From Saprospirales bacterium (GTDB taxonomy: Bacteria > Bacteroidota > Bacteroidia > Chitinophagales > Saprospiraceae): a stretch of DNA of 64,000 bases. The stretch's first letter is position 1. Each line of letters begins with the position of its first letter. The stretch lies in the NCBI GenBank assembly GCA_016719895.1, contig JADJYG010000030.1, positions 1 to 64,000 of the forward strand, given 5' to 3'. The position numbers and the translations under genes were made by a program. Shown here piece by piece: positions 20,301 through 29,778 of this stretch. Below the pieces are notes generated by a model, which was not told the origin of the DNA, did no database searches, and saw only the letters and a program-made list of their open reading frames with translations.

Positions 20301-23300
20301 GGCGTGGGCACGGTCAAGTTCAACGGGACGAACGCCTTGCAGACCATTAAAGGATCATCGGCTACGGCATTTTACGTACTGAGCGTGGACAAGGGCATTC
20401 AAAGCAGAATACTGGAGGCCACGTCCATCATTTCGTTGCACGCGCCCACCAACCCGCTCGACTTGTTTGCGGGCACCTTTAAACTCTCGAGCGCTTCCAT
20501 GATCACGCCCTTTACCGACGCTACAGGCGCCACTTTCAACGGCCTTAAGGGGCTGTGGAACAACGGGGGTACCATCAACTCGGGCCTTTTCAACTGGACG
20601 CTCGACGGAACCGCCCTTTTGCGTGTTTCTGCCGGAATCCTCAACGTGGGAAACAGTACCAACACCCGCATTACATACCTGAACAACCCAACTATCCTCA
20701 TTGAAGGCGGTGCGATGAACGTGGCGGGCCGGATCGCTCCCAACAGCGGCACTTCGGTCGGTAACTATACGCAAACGGGTGGAACACTGACCGTAAATAC
20801 GCTTGGTTCTACCAGCACAACTCGTGCACCGTTCGAACTCAATTCCGGCGTCCCGTTCACCATGAGCGGTGGAACGATCGTCGTGCGGCGGCAGTCCTCC
20901 AACACGAACGGAGACCTGCTGATTTCCTCCACCACACACAACGTAACGGGCGGAACCATCCAAATCGGCGATGCTTCCACCCCGGCCAGCCAAACCATCC
21001 GAATCAATTGCACCGCGCCCGTGTACAACCTGACGGTAAACGCCACCAACGCGCCCACGGCCCAGTTGCTTACCAACGGCTTGACGGTTAAAAATGACGT
21101 GACCATCTCCGGTGGCACGCTGAACGCCAATAGCCTGAATATGAATGTCGGCAGCCACTGGACTAACAACGGCGCCTTCACGCCGGGTACGGGTGCCGTC
21201 ACTTTCAACGGAACCGCTAATCAAAACCTCACTGGAAGTACGGCCACAGCGTTTAATAACCTGATGCTGAACAACTCCGCCGGACTTACCCTGAGTGGCA
21301 GCGTGAACGCCACGGTGGATGGTACCCTTACCCTGACTTCGGGCGTCGCTACCACGGGCAGCAACAAGATGATCATTTCCTCGACGGGGTCTGTTGCCAG
21401 AACCTCGGGGCATATTTCCGGCAATTTGCAAAAACATGTGGCAACTGGCGCAGGCGTTAGCCGTACGTTCGAAATCGGCGATGCCGCCCCGGCAAACTAC
21501 ACGCCCGTGACGCTGACCTTTGCTTCGGTCTCCGGTGCCGGAAACCTCGTGGCGCAGGCTGTTTCGGGCGATCACCCGGCAATCGGTTCAGCGACACTTG
21601 ACGTATCCAAAAGCGTCAACCGCTACTGGTCGCTGACCAACAGCGGAATAACCTTTACCACTTGCGACGCGGTGTTTGATTTCCTGACCGCAGATTTAGA
21701 CCCTTTAACCAACACGGCGGCCCTTATTTGCGGCAAATACGATGCACCCAACTGGGCGTACCCGGCTGTCGGAACCAGAACGGCAAACAGCACGGAAATC
21801 ACAGGCCTTGCTTCGTTCAGCGATTTTCAATTGGCCGAACCCGCTTGTGTTAATCCGGATGTGCCAATACTCACTGCTTCGGTAAACCCCACTTGTTCCG
21901 GTCAGCCCACCAATTTGAGTATTTCCGCTGGCAACCTGAACGGAGCCGCCAACTGGGAATGGTATTCGGGCTCATGCGGCGGTACCTCCGCAGGTTCCGG
22001 TACAGTGTAAGCGTTTCGCCCACCACAACCACCACGTATTACGCCCGGGGCGAGGGCGGATGTGCCACACCCGGATCATGCGGTAGCATTACCGTGATGG
22101 TGAACGCCTGTGGTTTTGTAATCAGCGGGAATATCAAGTGGGAGCATGACGGATCCACCGGCGTAAAAGATGTTATAGTGGCGCTAACGGGCGACCAAAC
22201 GGGCTCGGTAACGACACCGCTCGGTGGCGATTATACCCTGGCGATTACCTCCGGCTCCAATTTCACCGTGACTCCCGGTAAAAGTATCAATAAACTCAAT
22301 GGTGTAACGGTAGCCGACGCTACAGCCATTCAACAACACCTGGCGAATATCACACCTATCGCCAGTGCCTATAAACAAGTGGCTGCCGACGTGAATAAGA
22401 GTAATTCCATTTCAACCCTCGACGCTACGGTCATCAACCAATCGCTGCTGGGCAACCCTGCAGCGCTGGCGCAGTTCAAAACCTCCTGGCGTTTTGTGCC
22501 AACTACGCATACCATGCTGATTCCCCCCTGGGGATTTCCCGAAAAACGGACGTACATGGGCCTGAGCTCGAGCCAAACCAACCAGGACTTTTTCGGCATA
22601 AAGACCGGCGATATCGTGAGCGCCTATGCAAACCCGGCAAACCTGGGCAGCGACCCGGCGCTGGCGCTACGCCTTCCAAACCAGCCGTTGGAAACTGGCG
22701 AAACGGTGGATGTTCAGGTCCGTTCCACACCATGGAACGACTTGTCCGCCCTGCAGTTGGCGCTGGGTTTCGATCCGGCGCGGCTGGAGTTCCTGGGTAT
22801 TCAACCAGTGCTAAACAGCCCCATTCCCCTCGATGCCGGCAACTTTGGTCTGTACCGGGTGGAACGCGGTGAAATCCGCCTCGTTTGGTCGAAGGCTGAA
22901 GGCCTTGACCTGCCGGAAGGGGCCCCGCTCTTCCGGATACAATTCCGTGTTTTGGAAAACGGTGGATATTTAAACGAGGCATTATGGCTCGACCCCGAAG
23001 TGTTGCCTGCATGGGCATACAGCGCTGCATTGAAAGAATATGCTGTCGATCTGCATTTCGACGGCGTATCCGGTACGGTGGACGCCGATGAAACAAAACG
23101 GTACCGGCTGTTGCCCAACCGGCCGAATCCCTTTAGTACAGAAACGACGATCGCGTTTGATCTGCCTGGCGCCTGCGCTGCGCGGTTGCGCATCATCGAC
23201 CTTACCGGCCGCGAACTGTGGTGCCTCGAAAAATCGTACCCGGCGGGCTACAACGCCGAACGGCTCCTTTTCGATGCGTTAACCGCCACCGGTGTATTGT

Positions 23301-23362
23301 ATTGTGAACTCACTACCCCGTTCGGTACCTTATCCAGGCGCTTGGTGCGCATGGCACGGTGA
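17379..23362 (+). CDS. Asp-box beta-propeller adhesin with dockerin/cohesin module and type A sorting domain (one frameshift)
   Basis: A signal peptide (MNKFVRLFIFLITLSIPSSA, cut after FAQ) is followed by a sortilin/BNR-type beta-propeller at about 17700-19730. I count about nine Asp-boxes of the form S-x-D/N-x-G-x-x-W, such as KSTNGGANW and RSTDGGSNW. A fibronectin type III domain lies at about 19740-20050, then a long Gly/Thr/Asn-rich beta-helix-like passenger to 21830. A single-base loss near 22005 (GGTACAGTGTAA where GGTACAAGTGTAAGC is expected) stops the frame at 22010. The continuation runs in a second frame from there to 23362. It carries a carboxypeptidase-regulatory-like unit, a dockerin-like pair, a cohesin-like domain and a type A T9SS sorting domain (PNRPNPFSTETTIAFDLP onward). 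The beta-propeller lacks visible sialidase or hydrolase catalytic residues, so a binding role is more likely than an enzymatic one. Confidence 0.83.
22117..23085 (+). other. Dockerin + cohesin-like module, copy A
   Basis: It begins with SGNIKWEHDGSTGVKD (carboxypeptidase-regulatory-like beta-sandwich). Two dockerin-type loops follow, NKLNGVTVADATAIQQH and DVNKSNSISTLDATVINQ, the second with D1/N3/S5/D12-type calcium ligands. The next domain contains LSALQLALGFDPARLEFLG, a cohesin signature. Copy B at 37486-38430 is collinear and highly similar. Confidence 0.7.
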
Positions 23363-23398
23363 GGGAATTGGGTATTTAGGGAGCAGGTATCATAGGTA

Positions 23399-23567
23399 AG
23401 AAACCGTCTGAAAACCCCTAACGGTAGGCAAGACGAATCTTTTGTCCCGAGGGCTCGGGACGGCTATTTTTTCGGCAACAGGACTAGGCTATTCCCTCAA
23501 AAATGAGCCTTGCTTAGCGCCAAAATCTACGCCTTTCCGCCTCGCCAGGGGTTTTCAGACGGTTTCT
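23399..23567. mobile_element. MITE-like element with perfect 21-bp terminal inverted repeats
   Basis: The left end (23399-23419, starting AGAAACCGTCTGAAAACC) is the exact reverse complement of the right end (23547-23567). The 169-bp element has no ORF. It contains a perfect 8-bp hairpin GTCCCGAG/CTCGGGAC (23444-23461) followed by a T-run, which could also terminate transcription of the adhesin that ends at 23362. No clear target-site duplication is visible. A partial end (15 bp) recurs at 30979-30993. Confidence 0.7.
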
Positions 23568-23673
23568 AAAAAAAATAGTGACTAACCCGCATATTTCCCG
23601 CGGTGTGAAACCCATCCCCTTCCCTCCAATGGGCTACCGATTACCTACGAATCGATATGAAAATTTGTCCTTT

Positions 23674-23688
23674 GGCCTCGGAGAGGCT
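23674..23688 (-). repeat. CCTCTCCGAGG palindromic repeat, inverted copy
   Basis: GGCCTCGGAGAGGCT reads as the reverse complement of the palindromes at 9421 and 9472. It is followed by CAACGTTTGT, the reverse complement of the ACAAACGTT flank seen with the other copies. Confidence 0.6.
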
Positions 23689-23830
23689 CAACGTTTGTCG
23701 AATGGCCAAAATCACGTTTTCGTGTGGCCTCGAAGGGGCCTGACGTTAATTATTTACGTGGTGAGCCTGTAACGTCAGGCCTCTCTACCGCCGAGCGTCG
23801 GCTACGCATAACCCGCCACCCCAAGCTGCA

Positions 23831-23960
23831 CTCCCTTTTCTCCCCCCGCGCTTGTCATTCCGCAGGAACCTGCCCGCTCTACGCGTGCATCTCGTGTTTA
23901 TCCCTCGTAGAGTGAACAGGTTCTTTCAGAATGACAAGCGCGGGGAAAAAGGGGGTAGGA
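23831..23960. repeat. Long-hairpin interspersed element, copy 1
   Basis: Outer arms CCCCGCGCTTGTCATTC (23844-23860) and GAATGACAAGCGCGGGG (23929-23945) pair perfectly over 17 bp. Inner arms GAACCTG/CAGGTTC and CTCTACG/CGTAGAG continue the stem. A CCCTTTT/AAAAAGGG extension flanks it. Downstream lies a conserved tail (GATTTATGCACAGCACACGC) that also occurs with the other copies. No ORF is present. A second copy is at 27351-27480 and a right-end fragment at about 31100-31165. Confidence 0.75.
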
Positions 23961-24213
23961 AGATTCGGATTTATGCACAGCACACGCTCGGCAGTACTCC
24001 GAGGCCCCGCGGTCTTAATAACCGGCCCATTCTACAAACGTTGCCAACCGGCGCTGCGACGCCATTATCAATTACATTAATTTGCTGGGAAAGGTTTTCG
24101 TCATTTTCCATCTCTCCGGGTACAGCTGGAACTTGCGAAAAGGAATCACCCGGGCAGCGATTTGCCCGCCAACATCCTCTTGCCATAATCGCCAACCTAA
24201 CAAACTGAAAATC

Positions 24214-25635
24214 ATGACCAAAACCGCTTTACGCCTGCCGCTCCTGCTGCTGGGCGTATTTCCCCTCACCGTATTGGCACAAAACACTTCCACGGGGTCT
24301 GTTAAAGATGGCGGCGCGTATCCTGCCGAAGAAAACGACGCCCAACACCCCTGCATCACCGGAGGAATATGCCGCCCTCGAACAGCGCTGCGCCGCCAAC
24401 GCCGCCGCCTGGGCCTGCCCGGCAGGGAAAGGCCCAAAAGCCAGCTGATCACCGCGCTCGGCTGGCCTCTCGCGCCCTGCCAACGGGCTGACCGATTGCA
24501 GTTACTACAGCATCAACGCTTACCTCGACCACAATACCGCCGCCGGCGCAGTGACGGATTACAATTGCGGCGCCCGGACGTATGACGGCCACCAGGGCAC
24601 CGACATCGGCATAGCGCCGTTTTCTTTTTACAAAATGGATCACAACCAAGTGGAGGTGGTGGCCGCAGCAGCCGGGGTGCTGTTGGACAAAGCCGACGGC
24701 AATTTCGACCGCAACTGCGCCGTCAACAGCCTGCCGGCCAACTATGCGGTGGTGCAGCACCCCGACGGCTCGCGCGCGTTTTACTGGCATTTGAAAAAAA
24801 ACTCGGTCACGACCAAGGCCATCGGCCAGCCCGTGGCCGCCGGCGAATACCTGGGCGTGGTAGGGAGTTCCGGCAGTTCGTCGGGCCCGCACCTGCATTT
24901 TGAAGTGCGGAGCGGGAGCACGACCAGCACGCGGGTAGACCCCTTTGCCGGCGCTTGCAACGGACTAAAATGCCAACTCCTGGTGGGCGGCTCAAAAGCC
25001 GTATGCCGAACCGGCCATCGTGAAGGCCTCCGCAAATACGACCGATATTGTGCTGCCCGGCTGCCCGAATACGGAGACCTCGAATGAGACCAGTTCCTTT
25101 GCGATCCCGTTTCAGGGCCCTGGATTGCCGGCGGGACGGGCCGATTTTATATTTTCCTGCGGAACGAAACCGCCGGCCTCACGGCCACCATGGGCATCCT
25201 GAACCCGACGGCTCTGCGTTCAACAGCTGGACATACAGCAGTACCGCGAATAATACGACCAATGGCGGGATGGACCAAGCCGTTGCCCACCATGGCCGGC
25301 GCCTCACCTTTAAAGCCACGTACAACGGCATCAGTTGTTCCAAAACATTTGATATACGACCTCGGTCGGCGCCGAAAACAGGCCTGTTGCCCGAAAACGA
25401 GACCATTTTGGCGGCGCCTAATCCAACCAGTGGAACATTTGCGCTGAAAACCCTCGACGGGCGGGCGGCTGCGGGCGCGGTTGAAATATGGAATTGGCTG
25501 GGCGAAAAAATATTCCAGTCCGATGCAGCACTTCAAGTGCCGGTTCTGGACCTGTCCCGTCAACCGGGCGGTGTGTATTTTGTGCGAATTCTTACGGGCA
25601 GCGGAAGGCAACTGGTCAGGGTTCTTAAGTTTTAA
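24214..25635 (+). CDS. Secreted M23 metallopeptidase with T9SS sorting tail (multiple frameshifts)
   Basis: The ATG at 24214 opens a signal peptide (KTALRLPLLLLGVFPLTVLA, then QN). The mature protein is spread over several frames. In sequence order these contain PEEYAALEQRCAANAAAWAC, LTDCSYYSINAYLDHNTAAG and then a long unbroken M23 (LytM-type, zinc) domain at 24560-24960. The zinc and active-site motifs are intact: HQGTDIGI (HxxxD type) and GPHLHFEV (HxH). After a linker there is an Ig-like region and a C-terminal type A T9SS sorting domain (PNPTSGTFALKTLDG ... LVRVLKF). Known members cleave peptidoglycan cross-bridges or glycine-rich peptides. At least four frame changes are needed, but the catalytic core shows no decay, so the gene may be intact in the organism. 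It is monocistronic between two repeat elements. Confidence 0.75.
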
Positions 25636-25648
25636 GAGTTGGTTCAAA

Positions 25649-25730
25649 TGCTGTTGGCGAGGACGCCAACAACGGCGTTTCTGCTTGATTTTCAACGAGA
25701 TGCCGCTGTTGGCGTCCTCGCCAACAGCAA
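25649..25730. repeat. Inverted pair of TGTTGGCGAGGACGCC repeats
   Basis: TGCTGTTGGCGAGGACGCC (from 25649) and GGCGTCCTCGCCAACAGCA (ending about 25729) form an inverted repeat just after the peptidase stop. Related GCTGTCAGCGTCCTCGCCGA copies occur as direct repeats at 31547-31611. It may act as a transcription terminator hairpin, but there is no clean T-run. Confidence 0.6.
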
Positions 25731-25912
25731 ACTCTACCGGACTATTGCATTAAGTCAATAGTTCGTGAAGAATTTTTAACCCATTTCTATGTTTTCGGCA
25801 TTTTTGATAAGGTTAGACTAACACGTAACCCTGCAAAAAATAAATTCCAGTATCATTCTTTTTCACAAAAAGCTGATTTTCAATCCAGGGCAGGCGCATC
25901 AAAACTGCGGGC

Positions 25913-26030
25913 GACCTCGAAGAGGTCTAACATTGGTAGCAATCATTCCATTCGCGCGATTTCCACGACCTCGGTACCGCCGAGCCTCGGCTTCGCATAA
26001 GGCGCGAGTCGCGCCCCCCCCCCCCCCCCT
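25913..26030. repeat. Palindrome GACCTCGAAGAGGTC and 16-base poly-C tract
   Basis: The palindrome at 25913-25927 is a variant of the interspersed CCTCTCCGAGG repeat. It is followed by CCGCCGAGCCTCGGCTTCGC, an inverted version of the tail seen at 27210-27235. A run of 16 C at 26014-26029 directly precedes the insertion sequence. Between 25731 and 25912 I see no gene. Confidence 0.6.
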
Positions 26031-27172
26031 CCCCAACTGGGCGGGGCCGATCAGTTCTAAAAAAATAGCCTAAAAGCACGTTCTTTGAGATAAATTGGCG
26101 AATCATGCAATACAATTTGTTAGAATTTCTGACAGAACTTCCGACCCACGGAGGTCAAGGTCAGCAGCATCGACTGTCGGTATTTTTGGCCATGGTGATT
26201 AGGCTATCCTTAAGCCATCAGGGCCTGAAGGCTTTTACCCGGTTTATGAAAAACAACGAAGAGGAGTTGGTAAGTATCTTCCAACTTAAACATGGAGTTC
26301 CTTCGTTCGGTACCGTACGCACACTTTTTGCAAAGTGTCGGTCCGGAAGAACTGGCCAAAAATTTGCTCGTTGGATGGAACAGTACTTCCCTGTGGAGCA
26401 AGAACAGTGGTTGGCCTTGGATGGGAAGCCCTTGGTTCTACGGTTCAAAACCACATGGATCGCTACAAAGTTTTGTCTATGTGGTCAGTGTGTTTAGCTC
26501 AGCGTAGCGGCCTGGTTCATCAGATGGTCCACTTTGAAAGTGGCAAGGCTTATGAAGCCGAGGCGGTGAGACAACTAGTGGAGAAACTTGGGTTGAAGGG
26601 TGCCATTTTCACCCTTGACGCCCTGCATTGCCAAAAAAAACGCTAACGCTCATTCTCGAACTGGGGTTGTCATTTTTGATTCAGGTCAAAGTGCAATAAA
26701 CTCTTTGCACAAATCAACTGTTCACCGCCCTATGTCACCCATTTTCGGTGGAAACGATTGAAAAAAGGACATGGCAGGCTGGAGCACCGAAAGGTCGAGA
26801 TTGTTTTTCAACCAAGTGGATTTGCCCCAAGGCTGGGCAGGCATCGAATCGTTCGAGTAAAGCGTTGGGGAACGAAAGGTAAACCCTTTGAGCATACCGC
26901 TTATACATCTGAGCAAGCCTATCGACTCAGCCCATGTTGTGGCCAAAGGTATCGGGACACTGGGGTATAATCGCGGACTAAAGGGTGCTCATCGGAGATG
27001 ATATGACGATCACTAACACCAATTCTGCCACTGTAGTGGCTTTTAAACACCGCCGATCTCCTGCAAAGCCGGCTACAAACCGATCAAGACACCTTTGCAA
27101 AATTCAGTCTGCTCTACAATTTGTTTGCCTTTAATGCATTTTTACGAACTGATCGACCCTGCCCAGTTGGGG
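26031..27172 (+). mobile_element. ISAs1-type insertion sequence, 1142 bp
   Basis: The terminal inverted repeats are CCCCAACTGGGCGGGGCCGA... (26031-26057) and its complement at 27146-27172, with two mismatches in about 27 bp. The size and the transposase fit the ISAs1 family. Expected 8-10-bp target duplications are not evident. Instead both flanks carry inverted copies of the same host repeat (CTCGCG ... CTCGGCGGTAGAGG). Confidence 0.72.
26105..27145 (+). pseudogene. ISAs1-family transposase, frameshifted
   Basis: The intact N-terminal frame (26105-26497) begins MQYNLLEFLTELPTHGGQGQ and reaches the first catalytic Asp in QWLALDGKPL. The reading then shifts. LSMWSVCLAQRSGLVH and GAIFTLDALHCQKK (second catalytic Asp, in the usual ISAs1 DALH context) are in a second frame, and KGHGRLEHRKVEIV and TAYTSEQAYRLS in a third. 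The expected HWGIEN motif around the catalytic Glu is disturbed: HWGI is followed by a broken frame. DTFAKFSLLYNLFAFNAFLR near 27100 is the C-terminal end. At least four frame changes are needed, so it cannot make a working transposase as sequenced. Confidence 0.72.
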
Positions 27173-27260
27173 AGAACGGAGTCGACTCGCGACCGGCAAT
27201 ATGCAGCACACGCTCGGCGGTAGAGGTCGAATATTAGTAGAATCCGAACCCACGAATATT

Positions 27261-27277
27261 CGACCTCTCCGAGGTCG
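27261..27277. repeat. CGACCTCTCCGAGGTCG palindrome
   Basis: A perfect palindrome around one central base. It lies just after an imperfect inverted arrangement of GAATATT motifs (about 27228 and 27254). A related half-copy follows at 27314. Confidence 0.65.
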
Positions 27278-27350
27278 TGGGACCTTAAAAATCCGGTTGT
27301 TTTCTACCAACATTTGACCTCTCTACCGCGGGCCTTGGCTCCCACCGGCG

Positions 27351-27480
27351 CACTCCCTTTTTCTCCCCCGCGCTTTTCCCGCAGGAACCTGTCCACTCTA
27401 CGCGTGCATCTCGTGTTTATCCCTCGTAGAGTGAACAGGTTCTTTCAGAATGACAAGCGGGAAAAAGAAAATTCGGATTT
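27351..27480. repeat. Long-hairpin interspersed element, copy 2
   Basis: This matches the copy at 23831-23960 over most of its length, including CAGGAACCTG, CTCTACGCGTGCATCTCGTG and GTGAACAGGTTCTTTCAGAA. The left arm has lost about 7 bases (GTCATTC), so the outer stem is shorter. The tail with GATTTACACAGCACACAC is conserved. The stretch from here to 27661 holds no gene I can support. Confidence 0.7.
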
Positions 27481-27661
27481 ACACAGCACACACTCAGCGT
27501 ACCGGGGTCACCCGCAGTTATGCGTTTGCCATGGATTTTTAGGTCTTGGAAGGCTAAATTCTTCACGAACTATTGTTAAGTTATACCCGGCGGAAAGTGG
27601 TTTGCGAAAGAACCGACACCAGATAAGCGCCCGGCCAAGCGAATTTTGCGCGGATCGTCAT

Positions 27662-28863
27662 TCAACGCAAACGCCGGAGCATCAGGTACAAACCGGCGAT
27701 CAAAAGCAACCCGGCAACGGGAAAGCCGTACATAACACATTCTATTTTATGGTAATATGCCAAATAATCTGATTCAACTCTTTCAAAACCCCGGATGATC
27801 CCCGCGGCGCCGGCAGAAAGCCACAGAACGGCCAACCCCGCGTTTGTCAGGGCAATCCCGGTGTTTAAACCCGGTTTCGGCGTTTCGGCGTTTCCGGCGG
27901 AGGTAAGCCCGGAAATTATGATAAGCATATTCGTGCCGATCATAGCGCTCATGGCATGGGCGACGATCCAATAGGTGCCGTGCACATAGAGATTGACATG
28001 GGGGATAGCAAATAAGAATGCCGCTACTGATGGAAATCATCATCCAGAACGTGATAGCGGTTATCAACCGGTGCAAAGCGTCTTTTCCGTTTTTTGCGGA
28101 TTTGTTTTTGTATTCTTTTGTATGCTTTAATAAAGAAAGCACGGCAACCATACTTGCCGCAGCCAGTATTTTCAGGCTGAACGGTTGAGGCGAAACATAG
28201 TGGTGATGCCCGAAAGTAAAGAGCAAACTAAACAGGGCAATAACGTATAACCATCGGTTTCTCAGTGGTTTGGGTTGTTGGTTGAGCAGAAACCGATACT
28301 CCGTAGAGGCTGATATTGATTCCGGCGATGAAGGTATCTATGCCGTGCCATTGAACGGTGAGGTCTTTTACAAAATTTCCACCCACAGACAGGATCAGCC
28401 AGAAATGCGACTCGACGACGCCGCCGACGATGAATAAATGGCCCGATACGAGTAGCCAGAACCCTTCTGGATTTGCTGCCGATAGCGCCTTGCCCGATCG
28501 GAAAGGCGAAAAATATTAGCTAAAACGGGCGTCAAAAGCAGGGAGTAAGGTAAACAGGCCGGGTGATGTACTCCACTCCCGGAATAATACCCTGCGAGGA
28601 TTGCCACACCGCCCGCGACAATAAACGCCGTAAAAACATAGGATCTGGCTTTTGCAGGAGAAGCGCCGTGCGACCCAGGATGTATTGCGCAAGTCGAGCA
28701 AGCCGGCTATTTGGGCGCTCAATGCTAAAAACGTATGCAGCGGGCGTATTTTCGAAAGTCAATCCATTCCGAATCAGCGTGGGCAGGGCTACTTTCAGGC
28801 TTGCGATGGAAGCCTGTTACCGACCATATAATAAAACAATACAGGAGACTTTTCTGAGAACAT
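27662..28863 (-). CDS. norB: Nitric oxide reductase large subunit NorB-like (frameshifted)
   Basis: The ATG at 28863 begins MFSEKSPVLFYYMVG. Passing through several frames, the reading gives WHGIDTFIAGINISLYGVSV, then FSLLFTFGHHHYVSPQP, then GILIAIPHVNLYVHGTYWIV, then AHAMSAMIGTNMLIIISGL, and ends in hydrophobic helices (VAGLLLIAGLYLMLRRLR). GHHHY supplies the His-His pair that binds the non-haem iron in NorB, and HGTYWIVAHAM the haem-ligand region of heme-copper/NOR large subunits. NorB reduces 2 NO to N2O at the membrane using electrons from NorC. The composite length of about 400 codons is somewhat below the usual 450 or so. At least five frame changes are needed, but conserved residues between them look intact. 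Confidence 0.65.
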
Positions 28864-28879
28864 TTTTTTATTGTCATGC

Positions 28880-29331
28880 CGGACGCTAATGCTTGTACAG
28901 GCTTGTTTTGGATTGTCCAAAACAGGCCCATCATAACTTTGAGCAGGTAAATACTCGTGCTGTCGATCGCTTTCAGGTAGGCTATCAGGGCGTTTTGCTC
29001 CGGCAGTGCTTAATCGGAAAGCCGGCATTTTTTGGGATCCGTTGTTCAGTACATACCGGATATATCCTTCGCCTCTCCTGCTGAAAGCGTTGGTCAGGTC
29101 GGGACCGATATGTCCTCCAAGGCCTACAAGCGCATGGCAACTGACGCAGTTGTTGGGTTGCAACAGGTCTTTTCCCACCAGCGTCGGATCGGAAGGCCCG
29201 TCTTTTCCGGCAACCGCGAGCACAAAAAGGCTGACCATCAATATCCGGTAAGAAGCAAAGGCGGTTCTGAACAGGGCGCATAATCGATCCGGAAAGTTGT
29301 CCGGCCTTCGTGTTCCAGCATCGTTGTTCAA
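28880..29331 (-). CDS. norC: Nitric oxide reductase cytochrome c subunit NorC-like
   Basis: The frame starts at 29331. After an N-terminal hydrophobic anchor region (partly in a second frame), NNCVSCHALVGLGGHIGPDL carries the CxxCH haem c motif, and SQKMPAFRLS supplies the likely axial methionine. ALIAYLKAIDSTS in another frame fits the usual C-terminal helix. It sits directly upstream of norB on the same strand with almost no gap, the normal norCB order, and passes electrons to NorB. The exact 3' end is unclear because of a frame change near 28990. No norD, norQ or NO-responsive regulator is visible nearby. Confidence 0.62.
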
Positions 29332-29726
29332 TTTATGGGTGGTGATTCAGGGTGAAAGTGGCGCTTGGCCAATGTCGCGGGACAAATATCTGATTGAGCC
29401 CGGTAATCCATGTATGAGCGTCTGATTTTATTAAACTTGTTGCGACGGGAGTGCCGTTGTCGAAATCCCCGGGGCAATACCATATCTTGCCGCCGTATTT
29501 AGCATGTTGGGGATTTTCCGCCGGGCCCAAAACGGTTCTTTTTTGCTCCGGCAAATCTAACATGCTATGACTCGGCGGTAGCCTCGTATCGCACACCGTT
29601 TGTGGTGTTGTTGCGGAAGATGGTGGCGGTGGAGAAATGATGGGGTTCAGGGCGGCAGGAACTATCCGGTCACAAGTATTCCATCATTCAAAACGACCTG
29701 ACTGGCAAGGGTAGGCGTGAGATCTT
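29332..29726. other. Unassigned stretch upstream of norC
   Basis: An 87-codon minus-strand frame (29333-29596) and a neighbouring minus frame reading VVLNDGILVTG could be pieces of one frameshifted gene. I recognise no family. No promoter motif for norC stands out. Confidence 0.3.
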
Positions 29727-29775
29727 AACAAATTTAGGCAATTTCGGAATTCAATTCAAAATTGCCTAAATTTGT
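29727..29775. promoter_or_regulatory. Perfect 18-bp inverted repeat abutting an ATPase start codon
   Basis: AACAAATTTAGGCAATTT (29727-29744) and AAATTGCCTAAATTTGTT (29758-29775) are exact reverse complements separated by 13 bp. The ATG of the downstream ATPase lies 3 bp after the right arm. As DNA it could be an operator. As RNA it would place the start codon at the foot of a hairpin. Confidence 0.65.
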
Positions 29776-29778
29776 TGG

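Noticed and set aside
26014..26029. Phase-variation switch at the poly-C tract
   Set aside because: The tract is outside any intact gene or promoter I can support; sequencing length error is more likely.
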